From assembly GCA_947034885.2 (NCBI GenBank), contig OX344749.2, forward strand, positions 43,677,682-43,741,681: a stretch of DNA of 64,000 bases, read 5' to 3'. The stretch comes from Thuidium tamariscinum. Its lineage: Eukaryota > Streptophyta > Bryopsida > Hypnales > Thuidiaceae. Every line of letters begins with the position of its first letter. Within the stretch, counting starts at the first letter, position 1. Under the pieces are notes generated by a model. It was not told where the DNA came from. It made no database searches and saw only the letters and a list, made by a program, of their open reading frames with translations. Of the stretch, positions 24,560-37,385 are shown piece by piece. The translations under genes and the position numbers were made by a program.

Positions 24560-25997
24560 GGTTGACGACAGTTAGGGCTCGCTGGAAAGCCCAAGACATG
24601 TGCAAAAGATTAGCCAGAAGTTACAATTGGAACAATTAGCATTGCTGCAACGATTTATACCCGTATTATGTCTCACTGCAAAATTTGCGATGAATTTGCA
24701 GCGTTTGCAAACCATAAACGTTGTAACATTTGTCACAATTAGCATTGCTGCATTGATTTGTACAAGCAGCATATGCAAACATTGCAAGCTTGGTAAGGAG
24801 CATTCACAAATCATTGTAAACTTATGCAAACAAACCCTTGTATAAGCGTTGAAAGCATGAGCATTGTGAAACCATTGCAAAAGAATAGCAAACTAATAGT
24901 GAGTTTCGAACCTTATTGAAACTTAAGCGCGTTGCAAATAGACTGCTGATGAGTTGTGGCAAGTCGCCAATAAAACATTCAACCTGGAGCAGTGAGCGAT
25001 GTTCGTAGCTTTAGTGATTAAAATAGATGCGCAAGAGCCTCTAAGGATGACATTTAACGCAATGCTATGCCATTTCCTACTTCGGAGAGATGGTTATCAC
25101 TATAAATTAACTTTGAAAACTGCAAGACTAATACAGTCTTTTGTAAATTTCCATTCACTCGATCTTAAAGTGAATCACCGTTAAAAACATGCACAGCATT
25201 CAACAAAACCTCAAACTCCCTAACGAAGGAAAAACCACTGATTCCAACCCCCATGAGTAAACTTTTGCACACAGAGTCTTGCGAATGGCCGATATATACG
25301 ATTCTGGCAAGAACACCATGCCAACTTACCTTAAGAAAGCAACGCCAGCACTGAGATCAATCGAGGAGCTCGCAATTCTGTGAAGTGTTAGAGAAACTGA
25401 TCCTTAACTACGGTGTGTCTTCGGAATCCATAGCATTCAGGGAGTTCTTACACATTGACCCCTGACAACAGCAGCAGCTCCAACAACTCAAGATCACGCT
25501 AGTGGCAAGTCATGTAAAAGCAAATATAATTCTTGGAAACAAAAGCATGCTAAAGATTTGTGAAAAATTCATGAAGACAGAAAATTGAGAACGAAAAAGC
25601 GGGAAATGCACTAACTTTCGACTATTGCGCTCTGATTCATCAAACAAGATTTCACACCAAGGCAAGAGCACTGCAGAGCAGCTGCTGAAGAGTGAAGAGG
25701 GGAGAGAGACGACAACTGGATGGATGGACGGATGAATCTTGACGAGGATGAAATAAATGGATGAGACTGGCTGTGCTCATGCTCTTCATGTGACGTGTAG
25801 GTAGTTATCATACAGGGAGCTGGTGGCCTGACTATTTTGATAGTTACGGCATTTAAATTAATTGTCATTTGATCCTTTCCTTGTTGTCCGGATTATGAAA
25901 AAGTATTAGAATAGTAAGAATTGGTCAGATTATCACGGATGGGATGTTGCAGTATTGCAGGGCCTGAATATTCAAAGCAAGACTTTTCAACTGCTTA
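24560..25997. other. Upstream region of the NHL gene
   Basis: No gene supported. It should contain the promoter and leader of the minus-strand NHL gene. Near 24620-24780 the phrase 'acaattagcattgctgca' occurs twice about 112 bases apart within a stretch full of GCAAAC/TTGCAA words, suggesting an old local duplication. Confidence 0.4.
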
Positions 25998-26679
25998 GAG
26001 CACTTCCAATGCGTCTCTGCAAACAACACGCGAACAGTGCAAACAGGCGTTTTGCATTAGAGGGGATTTGAGGCCTCCAAAGGGCCGTTTCGGGGTTGTT
26101 CCTTGAAACTATTCCCGTAACTGCTAGCTACTGTCAGGTCAGCATTTTAAAAATAATAAATAAATAAATTGGTAGTCTTGAAATATGAAAAAAAGCTCAA
26201 AAAAAAATTCAAATTTTATTTATTTTTATGACGTGGCACTCTCTTGACCATGTAGGATTTCTGTTCACGCGGTAGAAACTGTGTTCCCCCAATCCGGGAA
26301 CCCGTAGTCTTCCAATGGCCTCAAAAATCCTCTAATGACATCGCTTTGCCAAAAACTACTTCCCAATGCAACCGCTACTACCAACCGCATTTCCTAGGGC
26401 CCTACATATAAGAGCCCCTGCTCTACATATTTGGGCGATTTGCCAAGCACGGAATACAACTCCGTGAGCAGATTCTCTGACAATGATGACACGTAGTGGT
26501 GGTTCCGGGGTTCGAAGATGCAAAGATTCTTCGGGAAGATTAAAAAATGAGAGTTTGCCATCTCCGATTTGTTGTCGTGTTGGAAGCTGAAAGTGAACTT
26601 GGCCCGGTCCCTGCTACGGCAACAAACCCGGACCTTACAATTTCTTGTGTTGTTTTTAGGATAAGCATTGGAGATGCTC
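25998..26679. mobile_element. Harbinger/Tourist-like element with TTA duplication
   Basis: Terminal inverted repeats GAGCACTTCCAATGC (left) and GCATTGGAGATGCTC (right), 13 of 15 positions matching, lie between two copies of TTA (25995-25997 and 26680-26682). A 3-bp TTA/TAA target duplication and GAGCATCTCCAA-like ends fit the plant PIF/Harbinger (Tourist) group. No transposase frame. A second element with its own ends (26055-26337) lies inside. Confidence 0.65.
26055..26337. mobile_element. CATTAGAGG-ended miniature element
   Basis: Ends CATTAGAGGGGATTTGAGGC and, inverted, GGCCTCAAAAATCCTCTAATG. The interior shares 'gggccgtttcggggttgttcc', a central A-rich tract and 'gacgtggca...gaccatgtagga' with the complete copy at 60545-60812, and its left part with the fragment at 14631. 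Non-coding. Confidence 0.6.
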
Positions 26680-28462
26680 TTAGACGGTTCTCAAATAATA
26701 ATGTATAGGGGTGGAGAAGGGGTTAAGGTGGGCACCCTAAAAACCATCACTTTTTGCTAATGTGCCTATTTTCTATTAGGAGATAAGTCAAATTTTCTTC
26801 TTGGTAAGTGAAAGGAGGTCCCGACATACAAAAGAATGTGACATTTGGATCTTATATGCAAAAGTTACAAAGGGTCAAAGTTTTTTTAGATTGATTTTTT
26901 GTAGTTGTTTTCTCAATATATGTATATATTGAATTTGGAAATGTATGCAAGTGATGATGGTGGATTTAGGTAAGGTCCAATTTGGGGGTAGCTACCTTAT
27001 GGTGCCAACTATAGAAACTCAGGGGTAAGGGGCACTCTATGTGGGATTTGTACATCTTGTACAACTGGATTTTTTAATTTGGAGATTATTTTTCTCTCTA
27101 TGAACAATTAAATGGTCCCTATTATCACCTAATTTCCTCATTTTTGGAATTTTTTGCCTCCCTACAATTACTTAGAATTCTAAAGAAAGGTGAATCTTCA
27201 ATAGCCTTACTTTCATGCAATGAAGAAAAATAAAAGTAGAAAAAAAATGCAAAGATTGAAGCCAAAGATAGAGTATGTGAATTTAAAACACAACATTTAT
27301 TACACACAATTGGAGATGGGAATCTACAAACCATTGTTTGAAATAAGCAAAGATCAAGACAAAATACAAAACACTAGAGTAAGTCTATTTTCAAAACAAC
27401 TAAAAATGAAAAAACTAAAGATGAACCACGTTTTCAAAATGGATAATATGCACTTTGACCAAATTAAAAACTAAAAATCAAAACATAATGCTCATTTGAA
27501 AAATTAAAAAATATGGTTTAAGCTAAAAGGAATGAAAATACTAAAACAAAGTACAATTCCTTCAAGGCATCCCTTTGCAAAACCAAAGACATAAAATATA
27601 AAAGCAAATCAAATTAAACATCTCAAAATAACAACAATGCAATGAAAGCCCTCCAAAATGGGAAATTGAAGTAAATTACATCCTAAGATTGGTAGACATA
27701 TACAAAGCCAAAAAAAATTGGAATAGCTAATCAATAGTCACATTTCATAAACACATGAATATGTTTTGAGCCAAAAAAAAGGGACTAAAATAAACTCCAA
27801 CTCCAACAAGGCTTTTTTGTGCAAAAAACAAGAAGCCATGGAAAATCACAATAGATTTAGCATTTGAGGAAGACAAGAATTTATTGGCAAATTAAAAAAA
27901 TAGGGGATTAATGATTAATCATGGTCCAAATGAGGCAAAGATTTGGAAAGCATAGAGTCAAAATGGAAAAGCAACACTAAATCTAAAGTATTCCCACAAG
28001 AATAGTGCAAAGAATACACACATATCTTTGTCAATAGTAAGCCTCAACTATACTAATAAAACACAATCCTACACATATGAAGTTCATGGCTACCAAAAAA
28101 TCTTTTGTTTGTATTACATAATATTGAAGAAAAGTCTCTACACAATATAATAATAAAGAAAAACAAAACCACAAAACTAGGAAGCTACACAGAATTGTAA
28201 TGTATCACTTATAGGCTTTTAGGGTCATCCACAAAAATGAAGAATTATACCAATGTATTAATGGCACCACAACAACCTGCAAAAGCTCTCGACCATAGGT
28301 GCAAATGCCATGGAGCTCTGACAAGTCATGGGCACCCAAATTTGAAAGCATTGAAGTGCAAAGGTGGTCAAATATTTGAGTCTGCAACTACCAAGACTTT
28401 GAGAAGACTACTATGTTGCTATACTACAAATGCATCCTTGTCAAATTTGATGTATTAGTGGG

Positions 28463-28689
28463 ATGGTCAATTTCGTTAAAATGGCGGTATTCCGAGTGCC
28501 ATTTCGACATATTCCATGTGCCACTTTGACAAATTTCAAGTACCATTTTGACATATTTTGTGTACCACTTTGATATAGAGGCTTAGAGGTAGAGGAAGAA
28601 AATGTGCCATTTTAATGGAATGGTGTGTCATTTTAATGGAATATCATGCCATTTCATTGGAATATCGCCATTTTAACGAAATTGACTAT
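28463..28689 (+). mobile_element. Miniature element, ATGGTCAATTTC family, copy A
   Basis: 227 bp, beginning ATGGTCAATTTCGTTAAAAT and ending ATTTTAACGAAATTGACTAT, flanked on both sides by TGGG (28459-28462 and 28690-28693), a perfect 4-bp duplication. The interior is built from repeated words such as TGCCATTTTGACATA and TTTTAATGGAAT. Exactly the same length as copy B, which lies in the opposite orientation. Confidence 0.8.
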
Positions 28690-31600
28690 TGGGGCACTTG
28701 TTGAAGTTGGATCTATGCCAACAACATGCAATTGTTGAAACCAAAATTCGAGAAAAAACTTAAAATTCACCCTAATCCTAAATTGTCACCACAAGATACC
28801 TATAGCTTGTGAGGAGAAAGCAAAATTGAGCAAAAAAAACTAACTACTCTAGTAAACCCTACATTATCATTGCAAGCAAAGACCAATAGCATATGAGAAA
28901 AAAAAAACTGAATGAAAACCATTAATCCTTTCCTAAGGACCTCGAATCCTAAACTAGATACATTACCAAGTTTTTAGTCCATTGAAAAAAACAACTGAAT
29001 GAAAACCCTTAATCGTTTCCAATAGACTAAAAACTTAATAATGTACCTAGTTTAAGAATGAAGTCTCTTTTTTGGTCATCCATTGTATTTTAGACATCAT
29101 ATATAAGTACTTTAGGGTGGTTCTAAAATATTTTTTAAGTCTTTTAACCTCTAAAGGACCAAAAACTCTACTTTGGGCATTTTGATAACTTAGGAAGGTT
29201 CTATTGACTTCATAATTTAATGATTTTGCATGAAATTTTTATGATGGATGCTACTCATAATCATCTACTTGTGAAGCTTTGTTTTATGTCATTCTAATGA
29301 ATATTGCAAAATTTAGAATTTTTTTCCAATTTCCTTGTCAAATAAGGCACCAAAATATATTTTCTAAAATGTAAAATTATTTTCTTAGAATTGTATAGAT
29401 TGATACCTACTTTGGAAAAAATTGAACATCTTGATTTTGATTAATGAGGTCAAAGTTATTAAGAGTTATATTTTGTAGGCAAGAAAGGTAGAAAAAACAT
29501 GTACAATCATCTTTTGCTCTGAATTTTCAAAGTTTTCAAAAAAACTTTGAAGGCAAAAGATACTAATTGTTTACAATGACATTTTCACCATTAGGATTGA
29601 AATTTCTCAAATTCTTCCAAAAGTTATTAGCACAAGGTGATTGCAAGAAACACTTGTCATATTTTGTATCATATTTTGTCATATTTTTGGCCATAACTTT
29701 TGTGCTTTGGCTCCAAATGACTCAAGATTTATCGAAAAGGTACTCACAACTATCATACATCTTCTTTAATTTTTTTCACAATTTTCAAAAATATTTTACT
29801 ATCCAAAAATAGAACCCAATTAAATGTCACACTTACCAATTTGGAGGTTTTTAGTACTAAAGGGTACCTTCTTTTTTTAATGATTTTGAGATGAAATTTG
29901 GATGAAATGGTCTTCTAGTAGACTTATAGCTCTTCACATAAAGACTTTTAAAAATAGTTAATTTATATTTTTTAAAGGTTATCATTGTCATTTAAAAAAA
30001 ATTGTAAAGTAGGAGGTCTTATTGAATGAAAGATAAAACTAATATGGGGTGATTGCAAGAAATACTTGCAAATTTTGTTGCATTTTCTATAGTACTCATG
30101 ATTTTTTGGGGAATACTTTAATAATAGAAAAAAAATTAATTTAAAAATACAAATAATATTCACATATAATTCATTACCATTTTCACAATACTATTAGTCT
30201 AAAAAATAGGAATAAAAATGAATTAAATTTGATTTTAATTTTTTTTCTATAATACAACATATTAACTTTAGAGATGTCTATATAAGCAAATAGGGTTTTT
30301 TAGTAGTTGTAATTATAATGCTTCGTCATAAATTGGATGAATTCTAACTATAGGTAATGGATCCATTCTTTATCAAACCCCCTTCCCTATTATGGTGGTA
30401 TAGGCTACTTTATTTCCATGTAGGAAGAGATGAATAGTGATCAATTAAAGTACAAGTCTCAACACAATTGTGCTACATTATGTTTGGCTACAAATTTCTC
30501 AATATTGCAACTAATCCTTTGATTGATTTTATTTTTAGCATGTGGTAGAAAATAGAAAGGCCTATGTAACCAATATTGGCCAAATAGAATCTTCAGCTAA
30601 AAAATTTAGGATAATTATATTTTGAGGAAAAAAATTATGAAAAATTCTAGAATCTTTCCAAACTAAATTTTTGTATATGGAAAAAAATTTGCAGTCAAGA
30701 AACAAGCATAGTACATATGCAAAATTGCTTAACCTCTAAACGCCCTAGCACCTTAAATATGGCCTCTCCAATTTGAAAGGTTGCCCAATGTTGACTCTTA
30801 TAATCTTGTCAATAGTACAGTCAAATCATTTGTCCATTGCTTTGTTGCTCTAAGGTTGTCTTTACCAAGGTTGTTGTTTTTCATTTTTAAAGAAGTGTCA
30901 TAGTGGCAATATAAAATGTTATAGTAGTGTTCCAAATTGCAACATTCATCTACTTATTGGATGTAGAGTATGGTTTTCATCCACAATCAGGTGATTTCCT
31001 CTAATATTATTTTTAATTTCAAAATTCTCTGACAATTTCATCTAAGTTTTTTGGCATTTTTTATATTGTTTTTTAGCCAAATTATTTTTTTTGGTGCAAT
31101 CTGGCACTAGACAGCCAAAAAAAAGCCCTAATCTCAACTACCAATGAATTGGTACACTTAGTTTTTGTGAATCTTGTTTTTTTTAATGATAGTTTGATTG
31201 GAATTATTATTTTTTTAACTTTTTGAGTAAGTGCTAAGATGGCGATGGCTTCAAATTTGGTGAAGCATTGTATTTCTACATCTATTTGTCTTTTGGACTT
31301 ATAAACACTTTTCCATCATATTCATACACTTTTTCATCCAAATTTGGCAACTTCATCCATATATTAAAGAGAATTAGAAAATTTATGGCGAAAAAAGATT
31401 ACTTTTATCTGGCAAAAAAAAGACATTTATTTTGAAATGGTGCAATCTGGCTCCATAGTGCCCAAAAGAAAAGAGTTGATTGGAATGAGTGCAAGAGGGT
31501 CTAGATTTTAGTGAATATGAGTTGGGTGCTCACTGCTCAGGAGTGCTCAGGAGTTAAGTGGTTGGAAATGGGTTGGCTATAGGAGAGGGCTCTAAAACTG

Positions 31601-33068
31601 AGCGAGCATTTTCAACTGTCCAGTAGAGGCTGTGAAATGGACACTTGAATTGTGGAAAAATGAACCCTAGATTACAATGAACCTTGATAAGATTTGTTTT
31701 TACTTCTTCAATGGATAGTTTAAGAACCACATTGGTTTCATTTCTAACTAAGTGGCTAGGTGTTTACTAATTTAATTCAAAATAAGAATTCATTGTTCAA
31801 CTACCTTCTTACAAGTATTGAAAAATTTGAAATAATGATTAATTCAAGCATTCATTTCAGATTTAGAAAGGGATATTTTTAGAAACCATTTCTATTGCTT
31901 AGTACATATTGCAATGCTAGTTTTTGAACAAGCCCTGGGTTTTTTTCAAACTACACATGGATGGGTTTCCAAGGGCCTATGATCACAAATAGGGACCTAT
32001 ACCAAATTGTGTTTGAAAATTCATAACTAATTCAATAATGCTTCAAAAAATATGAAACAACTTGTGTTGGATTCCTCATCTATTTCTCTTTGATTGAAAA
32101 ATAAATTAAAAATATTTTCATCTCAAGAGATACATGAAAAAGGCACATCAGCACTTAAAATGATCGCTTTTTGAGCCTCTTACCCTACCTTATCCGGTTT
32201 GTTGATTTGGATGTTCAAGGGCCAGTGCGCATTGACGGAGGACACGATGCAGGAACCGTGGTGTAAGCGGTTACACATGGTACAGTACTGTACAGCAGTA
32301 CAATTCAAACTGCTCCCTAAGTTACGAATGAAGTCGGACAGGTGACGGACGCTTTGTGGAACTAGAATCAAAATGAAGTGGCCCTGCATAAGTTAGACTG
32401 GAAGTTATAGAACATACATGGGTGGGGGGGGGGCTTGCAGCTGCTGTTGGTTACGTTACTTCTTTGATTCACGAGAAGAGACACATCATTATATGGTTTG
32501 TGTACAACAATTTTTAGGTATTATTTTTTTAAATGAAAATAAAATATGAATAATGTATAGAACTAGGAGTCTTCATATTTCTACTATGTAGAATGCAAGA
32601 TATAAGTGTTTAATTGATAGATATCCTTTTTTAATCCTACAAAAAATCAAGTAGTTGCACTTCAAGTGGTCACATTTCTTTGAAAAAATGTTCAAAATGG
32701 TGCTTCCTCTTTGTATTTGTTCTTGAAAGCAAGTTGGCTACATCCTTGAAAATTTTGGATCCATTTTTAGATCATTTGAAATTGTACAGTATATACAAAA
32801 TGAAAATGAAATAAAATAAATTGTCTCAAATTCTTTTTTAGACTCCTAATTCTATTTGAAGACTCCTAGTTCAATTATACAAGCTTATAAAGAGATTTTT
32901 AAAAAATAATGAAGTATCCACCTGCTACATGTAATCAAAGTGTACTATCTTTGGGCATGCAGAGAGAGTACAATTTTCATTTCTTGAAGATGCAAATGGT
33001 TGAGAAGAAGCATCTTCAAATTAGGAAAAATGGATTCAATAGTTTATTCTTCATAATTTTTTTACTAT

Positions 33069-33295
33069 ATGGTCAATTTCATTAAAATGGCAGTACTCCA
33101 ATAAAATGGCATGATATTCCGTTAAAATGGCACAACATTCCATTAAAATGGCACATTTTCTTCTTCTACCACTAAGCCTCTATGTCAAAATGGTACACAA
33201 AATATGTCAAAATGACACTTGAAATTTGTCAAAGTGGCACACAGAATATGTCAAAATGGCACTCGGAATACCACCATTTTAACGAAATTGACCAT
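33069..33295 (-). mobile_element. Miniature element, ATGGTCAATTTC family, copy B
   Basis: 227 bp, bounded by ATGGTCAATTTCATTAAAAT and ATTTTAACGAAATTGACCAT, with CTAT on both sides (33065-33068 and 33296-33299). The interior aligns base for base with the reverse complement of copy A, including the central 'agaggcttagaggtagaggaag'-like segment read in reverse. Confidence 0.8.
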
Positions 33296-33684
33296 CTATT
33301 TAAAAAAATCAAATTCCACAATAATTATTGTTTTTCATTTTCCATCACTCTTTGAAAGAGTATAACTTTTAGAGAAAAAATTTCTAGGTCAAAATTTTCA
33401 TTCACATATTCTTCAGACTGCTCTATACATTATTCATATTTTATTTTCATTTAAAAAAATAATACCTAAAGTCATAGTATTATAGTATTCATGTCATTTT
33501 GAGCCAAAAACTTAGAGTGTTTCTTACAATGCCCCTACTACCAGGTGTTTTTTCCATCCATGCACATGGATGAAATTAGCTTCATCACTCAAATGAAAAT
33601 ATTTTTCTCCCGGCCTTAATGAGAAAAATAGAAAACAAAGGTCCGTTGTAAAGCATGCACAACTATAGGACTATGTAGTGAGTT

Positions 33685-33908
33685 TGCAGGATGTTAAATC
33701 CTACCATCAAAGGTAGACCCAATAGGTAGATTTATCTGGGGAAATACAAGAATTTTTTTTTTTGAAATTTTAATATTTTGCAAATTCTGAATTTATACTT
33801 GCAATCACAAACTCCAAATTATCTGGGGGCTTTTATTCACTTTTATCCAGAGAACCCAAAATGCATCCTACAGGGACCCCGTTTGATGGGAGGGTTAAAT
33901 GTCCTGCA
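33685..33908. mobile_element. Miniature element with TGCAGGA ends
   Basis: 224 bp with imperfect inverted ends TGCAGGATGTTAAATCC and GGGTTAAATGTCCTGCA that continue inward to TACCATCAAA / TTTGATGGG. It is flanked by GTT on both sides, a possible 3-bp duplication. A related end, 'attaaatcctaccatcaaa', recurs near 61508. Non-coding. Confidence 0.5.
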
Positions 33909-34258
33909 GTTAGTTTCATCATGGATATGTTCAATTGGCTAAAACCTCACATTGCCCCCCAAATAAAATGAAATAAAAACACCTCACAGTCACTTGAGGT
34001 GATGTGCTTGTTAATAATCTTGAGCATGCTGAAGCAACAGAATTGAAAATGGTTCATACTCTAGCAATTTATTTTGACAGCTCGTACTGTCATAATATTT
34101 AGTCAGCTCTCCTGATCTGTTCCTAACCAAAGCTAACCCAAGCCTGCCCAGGAAAGAGGCTCGGTGGCTAACTGCGACCTTGTAATAATACCGAAACTAC
34201 AGCTAACTCCAAGTGGGAACATACCTTAAGGTAGTAGCATCCATAGGTGTTAGTGCAC

Positions 34259-34527
34259 TTAAGGTGGGTACACCTAAAAGTACCACTTTTGGGTACTATG
34301 TCTAGTAACTATTACTGTTCTGATTTTCAAATAGTCTTCTTGGCAAGTGAAAGCACGTTCCAATGCACCAAAAAATGCAACATTTGGATATAGTATGCAA
34401 AAGTTATTAAGGTTCAAAGTCTGTTTCTAAAAGCCTCCAGCCAAATAGGTACATAATGGAATTCAGAAATGTACAGCTATAGATGGCACTTTTAGGTGAG
34501 GTGCAATTTTAGGTGTACCCACCTTAA
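34259..34527. mobile_element. Miniature element, TTAAGGTGGGTACACC ends
   Basis: 269 bp with inverted ends TTAAGGTGGGTACACCTAAA and TTTAGGTGTACCCACCTTAA. A diverged relative lies at about 26711-27000, sharing the 'cttcttgg.aagtgaaag' and 'gcaaaagtta..aaggttcaaagt' blocks. The TTAA at both edges may be the target duplication, as for the larger TTAA-bounded elements here. Confidence 0.6.
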
Positions 34528-35995
34528 ATGGCATCAGTTTTTATGTAAAGTATTTATTCTATAACATAAATGTAGGTAGATTGTAGATAGTTTATCATTT
34601 AGGTCAAAAAAATAAGCTATTTACAGTCCACTTACATTTAAATTCTAAAATGGTTATTGTGTGTACAAATTGGCAATATGAGGTGCTCCTACCTTAAGAT
34701 GGTCATTGTGAGGCAAACCAATACACACTCTCACTCCTCTTTCTGTTCAAGAAAGAATCACTTGAAGGAAGACAATCGATGTGGGATAAGGTATGTGCAT
34801 TTCAAAGTGACACTCTCCTAATTGGAGCACCTATCTATTAATAGCTATTTGAACAAGATTTCAAACTTGTATACCTTTACAAATGTACCTATGATTCTAA
34901 GCCATACCAATACTTGAAGAGTTGGGGACTAAGACTTATGATACTTCTCCCAATTGCACCCTTTGTCTCCAACAATTCAACATTTAAAATTATCTAATTA
35001 TAACCATTCAGAAAAAGTATTTTTAGTGTTTCTTGAATGCACAATAATGGTAATCCCCTACAAGATTCAACACTAATTCACCACATTTTAGCTTGTTTTA
35101 CAAAACATAGGGAATGTAGCCATCTTAGGGAAATGTGAGACAAGGCATTTTTGCATTTTTTTTAGTATTATTTGAAGATGTCCCTACGTACCTTCAAATC
35201 AATTCAATTTACAAAATTCAATCAATTAGACTGTAGATTTGTGCCTTTAAAATCTAATTTTGGTGTAGATTTCAGTAGACAAAATCATAAAATTTGTAGA
35301 TTATGGAGACTTAAATCTAATCATCATATAGATTTTGAATTACCAATCTCATTGAAATGTAAATTTCAAAGTTCTTGATATTGACCCTTTTTTAGATTTC
35401 AAGAGTTCAAATTATTAGCATTATGTAGATTTCATTTCTACAAACATTTCTGGCTTCACTTATTATGACATTTCTTAGGATTTAGAATAAGAAAATTCTA
35501 AAATTGGTAGATTTTTGTGAATAGAATGCAATGACTTAAAGGTTTACAACTTACAATTCTTATCACAATACATTTGACAATCAAAATGGAAGAATTGCAT
35601 CTTGTAAAACCTACCAAATATTAGGTAGAAACAACATTGGAATGTGCCAAATGAATGTGTTATAAATTCTACCATTGGGATTGCATGTGAGAAATTGGAA
35701 ATTTGGAGAAAAATTATAAAAATATTCATACAAAAACTCCATGACTTCCTTCTATACAAGAGTTCTTCGAAGATCCCTTCAAAAATGACCTAAGAATATT
35801 AGAAAACATAGAAACTAGTACAAACTAGCAAAAATAACCTACATTCTTTCCAAACCAAAGAGGGGGAATTCCAAACAAGCCTATTATGATTAAAGGAGTA
35901 TAGGTAAGAGATGCAATTGAGAAAGGGTTATAATGATATAGTTACCTTAACTTAAAAATACATTCTTGTACCTCATTTCCACCTAATGGCGAATT

Positions 35996-36299
35996 TCGTT
36001 AAAACGGTGTATTCCATGTGTCATTTTTAGACCACACAGTCTGAACTAAAAAGTGACATCTAGGAGTGGTATAGATTTTAAGACATCTAGGACTCATATA
36101 GATTTTCAAAATCTATGACAAATTTAGATTTCAGATTGTGTGGTCTGAAATATCTTGGACTAGAATAAATTTTAGACATCTCCAACACATTTATATTCAA
36201 AAATCTATGACGGTTTTACATTTCAAACCAAGCAGTCTGAAACTGTCAAAAGTGTCAAACCAATGGAATACCGACCGCCATTTTAACGAAATTCGCCAT
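35996..36299. mobile_element. Miniature element, ATGGCGAATTTC variant, copy D
   Basis: 304 bp bounded by ATGGCGAATTTCGTTAAAAC and TTTTAACGAAATTCGCCAT, a variant of the ends of copies A-C. The interior is different: repeats of 'acatctagga..tagattt' and 'aaatctatgaca', also found at 16070-16290. Flanks are ACCTA and ACCTT, a possible mutated duplication. Confidence 0.6.
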
Positions 36300-37255
36300 A
36301 CCTTTGCAAATTGACTAAAACCATATTGTTTGTGGGTGTCCAATGACAAGCTCCTATCACAATAGAGTGACAGGGATTTGCTCAAGACGAGCAAGTGGGG
36401 TTTACTGATAATTATTTCCTTCACACCACACCTGGCTTTCCAATTGGCAGAATTCTGCATATGGCCACCTTCATGGTGGGATGTCTTCATGAATTGGCAG
36501 CCAAGGAAAGTCCAATTATACAGATCTGGGCTACTGTGTAAGAGAATTGGGAAGCAATTGAAGACAGTGATTCAGCCGATTTGCAAAAACAGGTCATAAC
36601 TTAGCCGAGACAACAAGTATTGACTGCAGAAAATGGAAACAGTGATAAGAGATGCATTATTTTTGTGTAGAAGTGAAGCTTAAATTACTTCAAATGCGAG
36701 GCATGTGATGGAGTCAGTGCGTCCTTGGATAACAACATCCACTAATTAGGGGTGTCAGGCCACGCAATTCCTGGTCCGGAACTTGCAGGTTAAGTTAGTT
36801 ATCCAAACTGAGAACACAACGTCTTTCTTCAAAGTACTGACCTAGTTGCCTCAAAGGGAGGTCCATAAAGTGGCCATTCAAGAGCTGAAACTGAATTTTG
36901 GGGAGGTGAAACTTCTTAAATTATTTTTCAATAAATTTCTCTTGAAAGATCAGTAGAATTGGTGTCTAACCCAAGTTATTTCATATTTTTGTGAGCTCTG
37001 TGGAGTTAGTTATGATTTTTTGAAGTCGAAATAACATAGGGTTCTAAAATTGTCCACCCCTTCAAATGAACATTGTTTGTGCATTCCTCTGAAGATGAAA
37101 AAGCAGAATGTACAAACTGTGCAATTTGGAACTTGATTCTTGAATAGTCTCCTTGTGCATGACAATTGTCATCAGATCACCTGAATGTTCAAATGAACAA
37201 ATTAAACCCCAATTGTGCTTGCGAGCTTCTCTGATTACTTCAATTATGGTCAATT

Positions 37256-37385
37256 TCATTAAAATGGCGATATTTTGAGTGCCATTTTGACATAGAGGCC
37301 TAGAGGTAGAGGAAGAGAATGTGCCATTTTAATGGAATGTCATGCCATTCTATTAAAATACTGTCATTTTAACAAAATTGACCAT
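37256..37385 (+). mobile_element. Miniature element, ATGGTCAATTTC family, copy C
   Basis: A 130-bp internally deleted copy. It starts ATGGTCAATTTCATTAAAAT, ends ATTTTAACAAAATTGACCAT and is flanked by AATT on both sides (37252-37255 and 37386-37389). It keeps the 'agaggcctagaggtagagga' core of copy A but has lost most of the left internal repeats. Confidence 0.75.
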
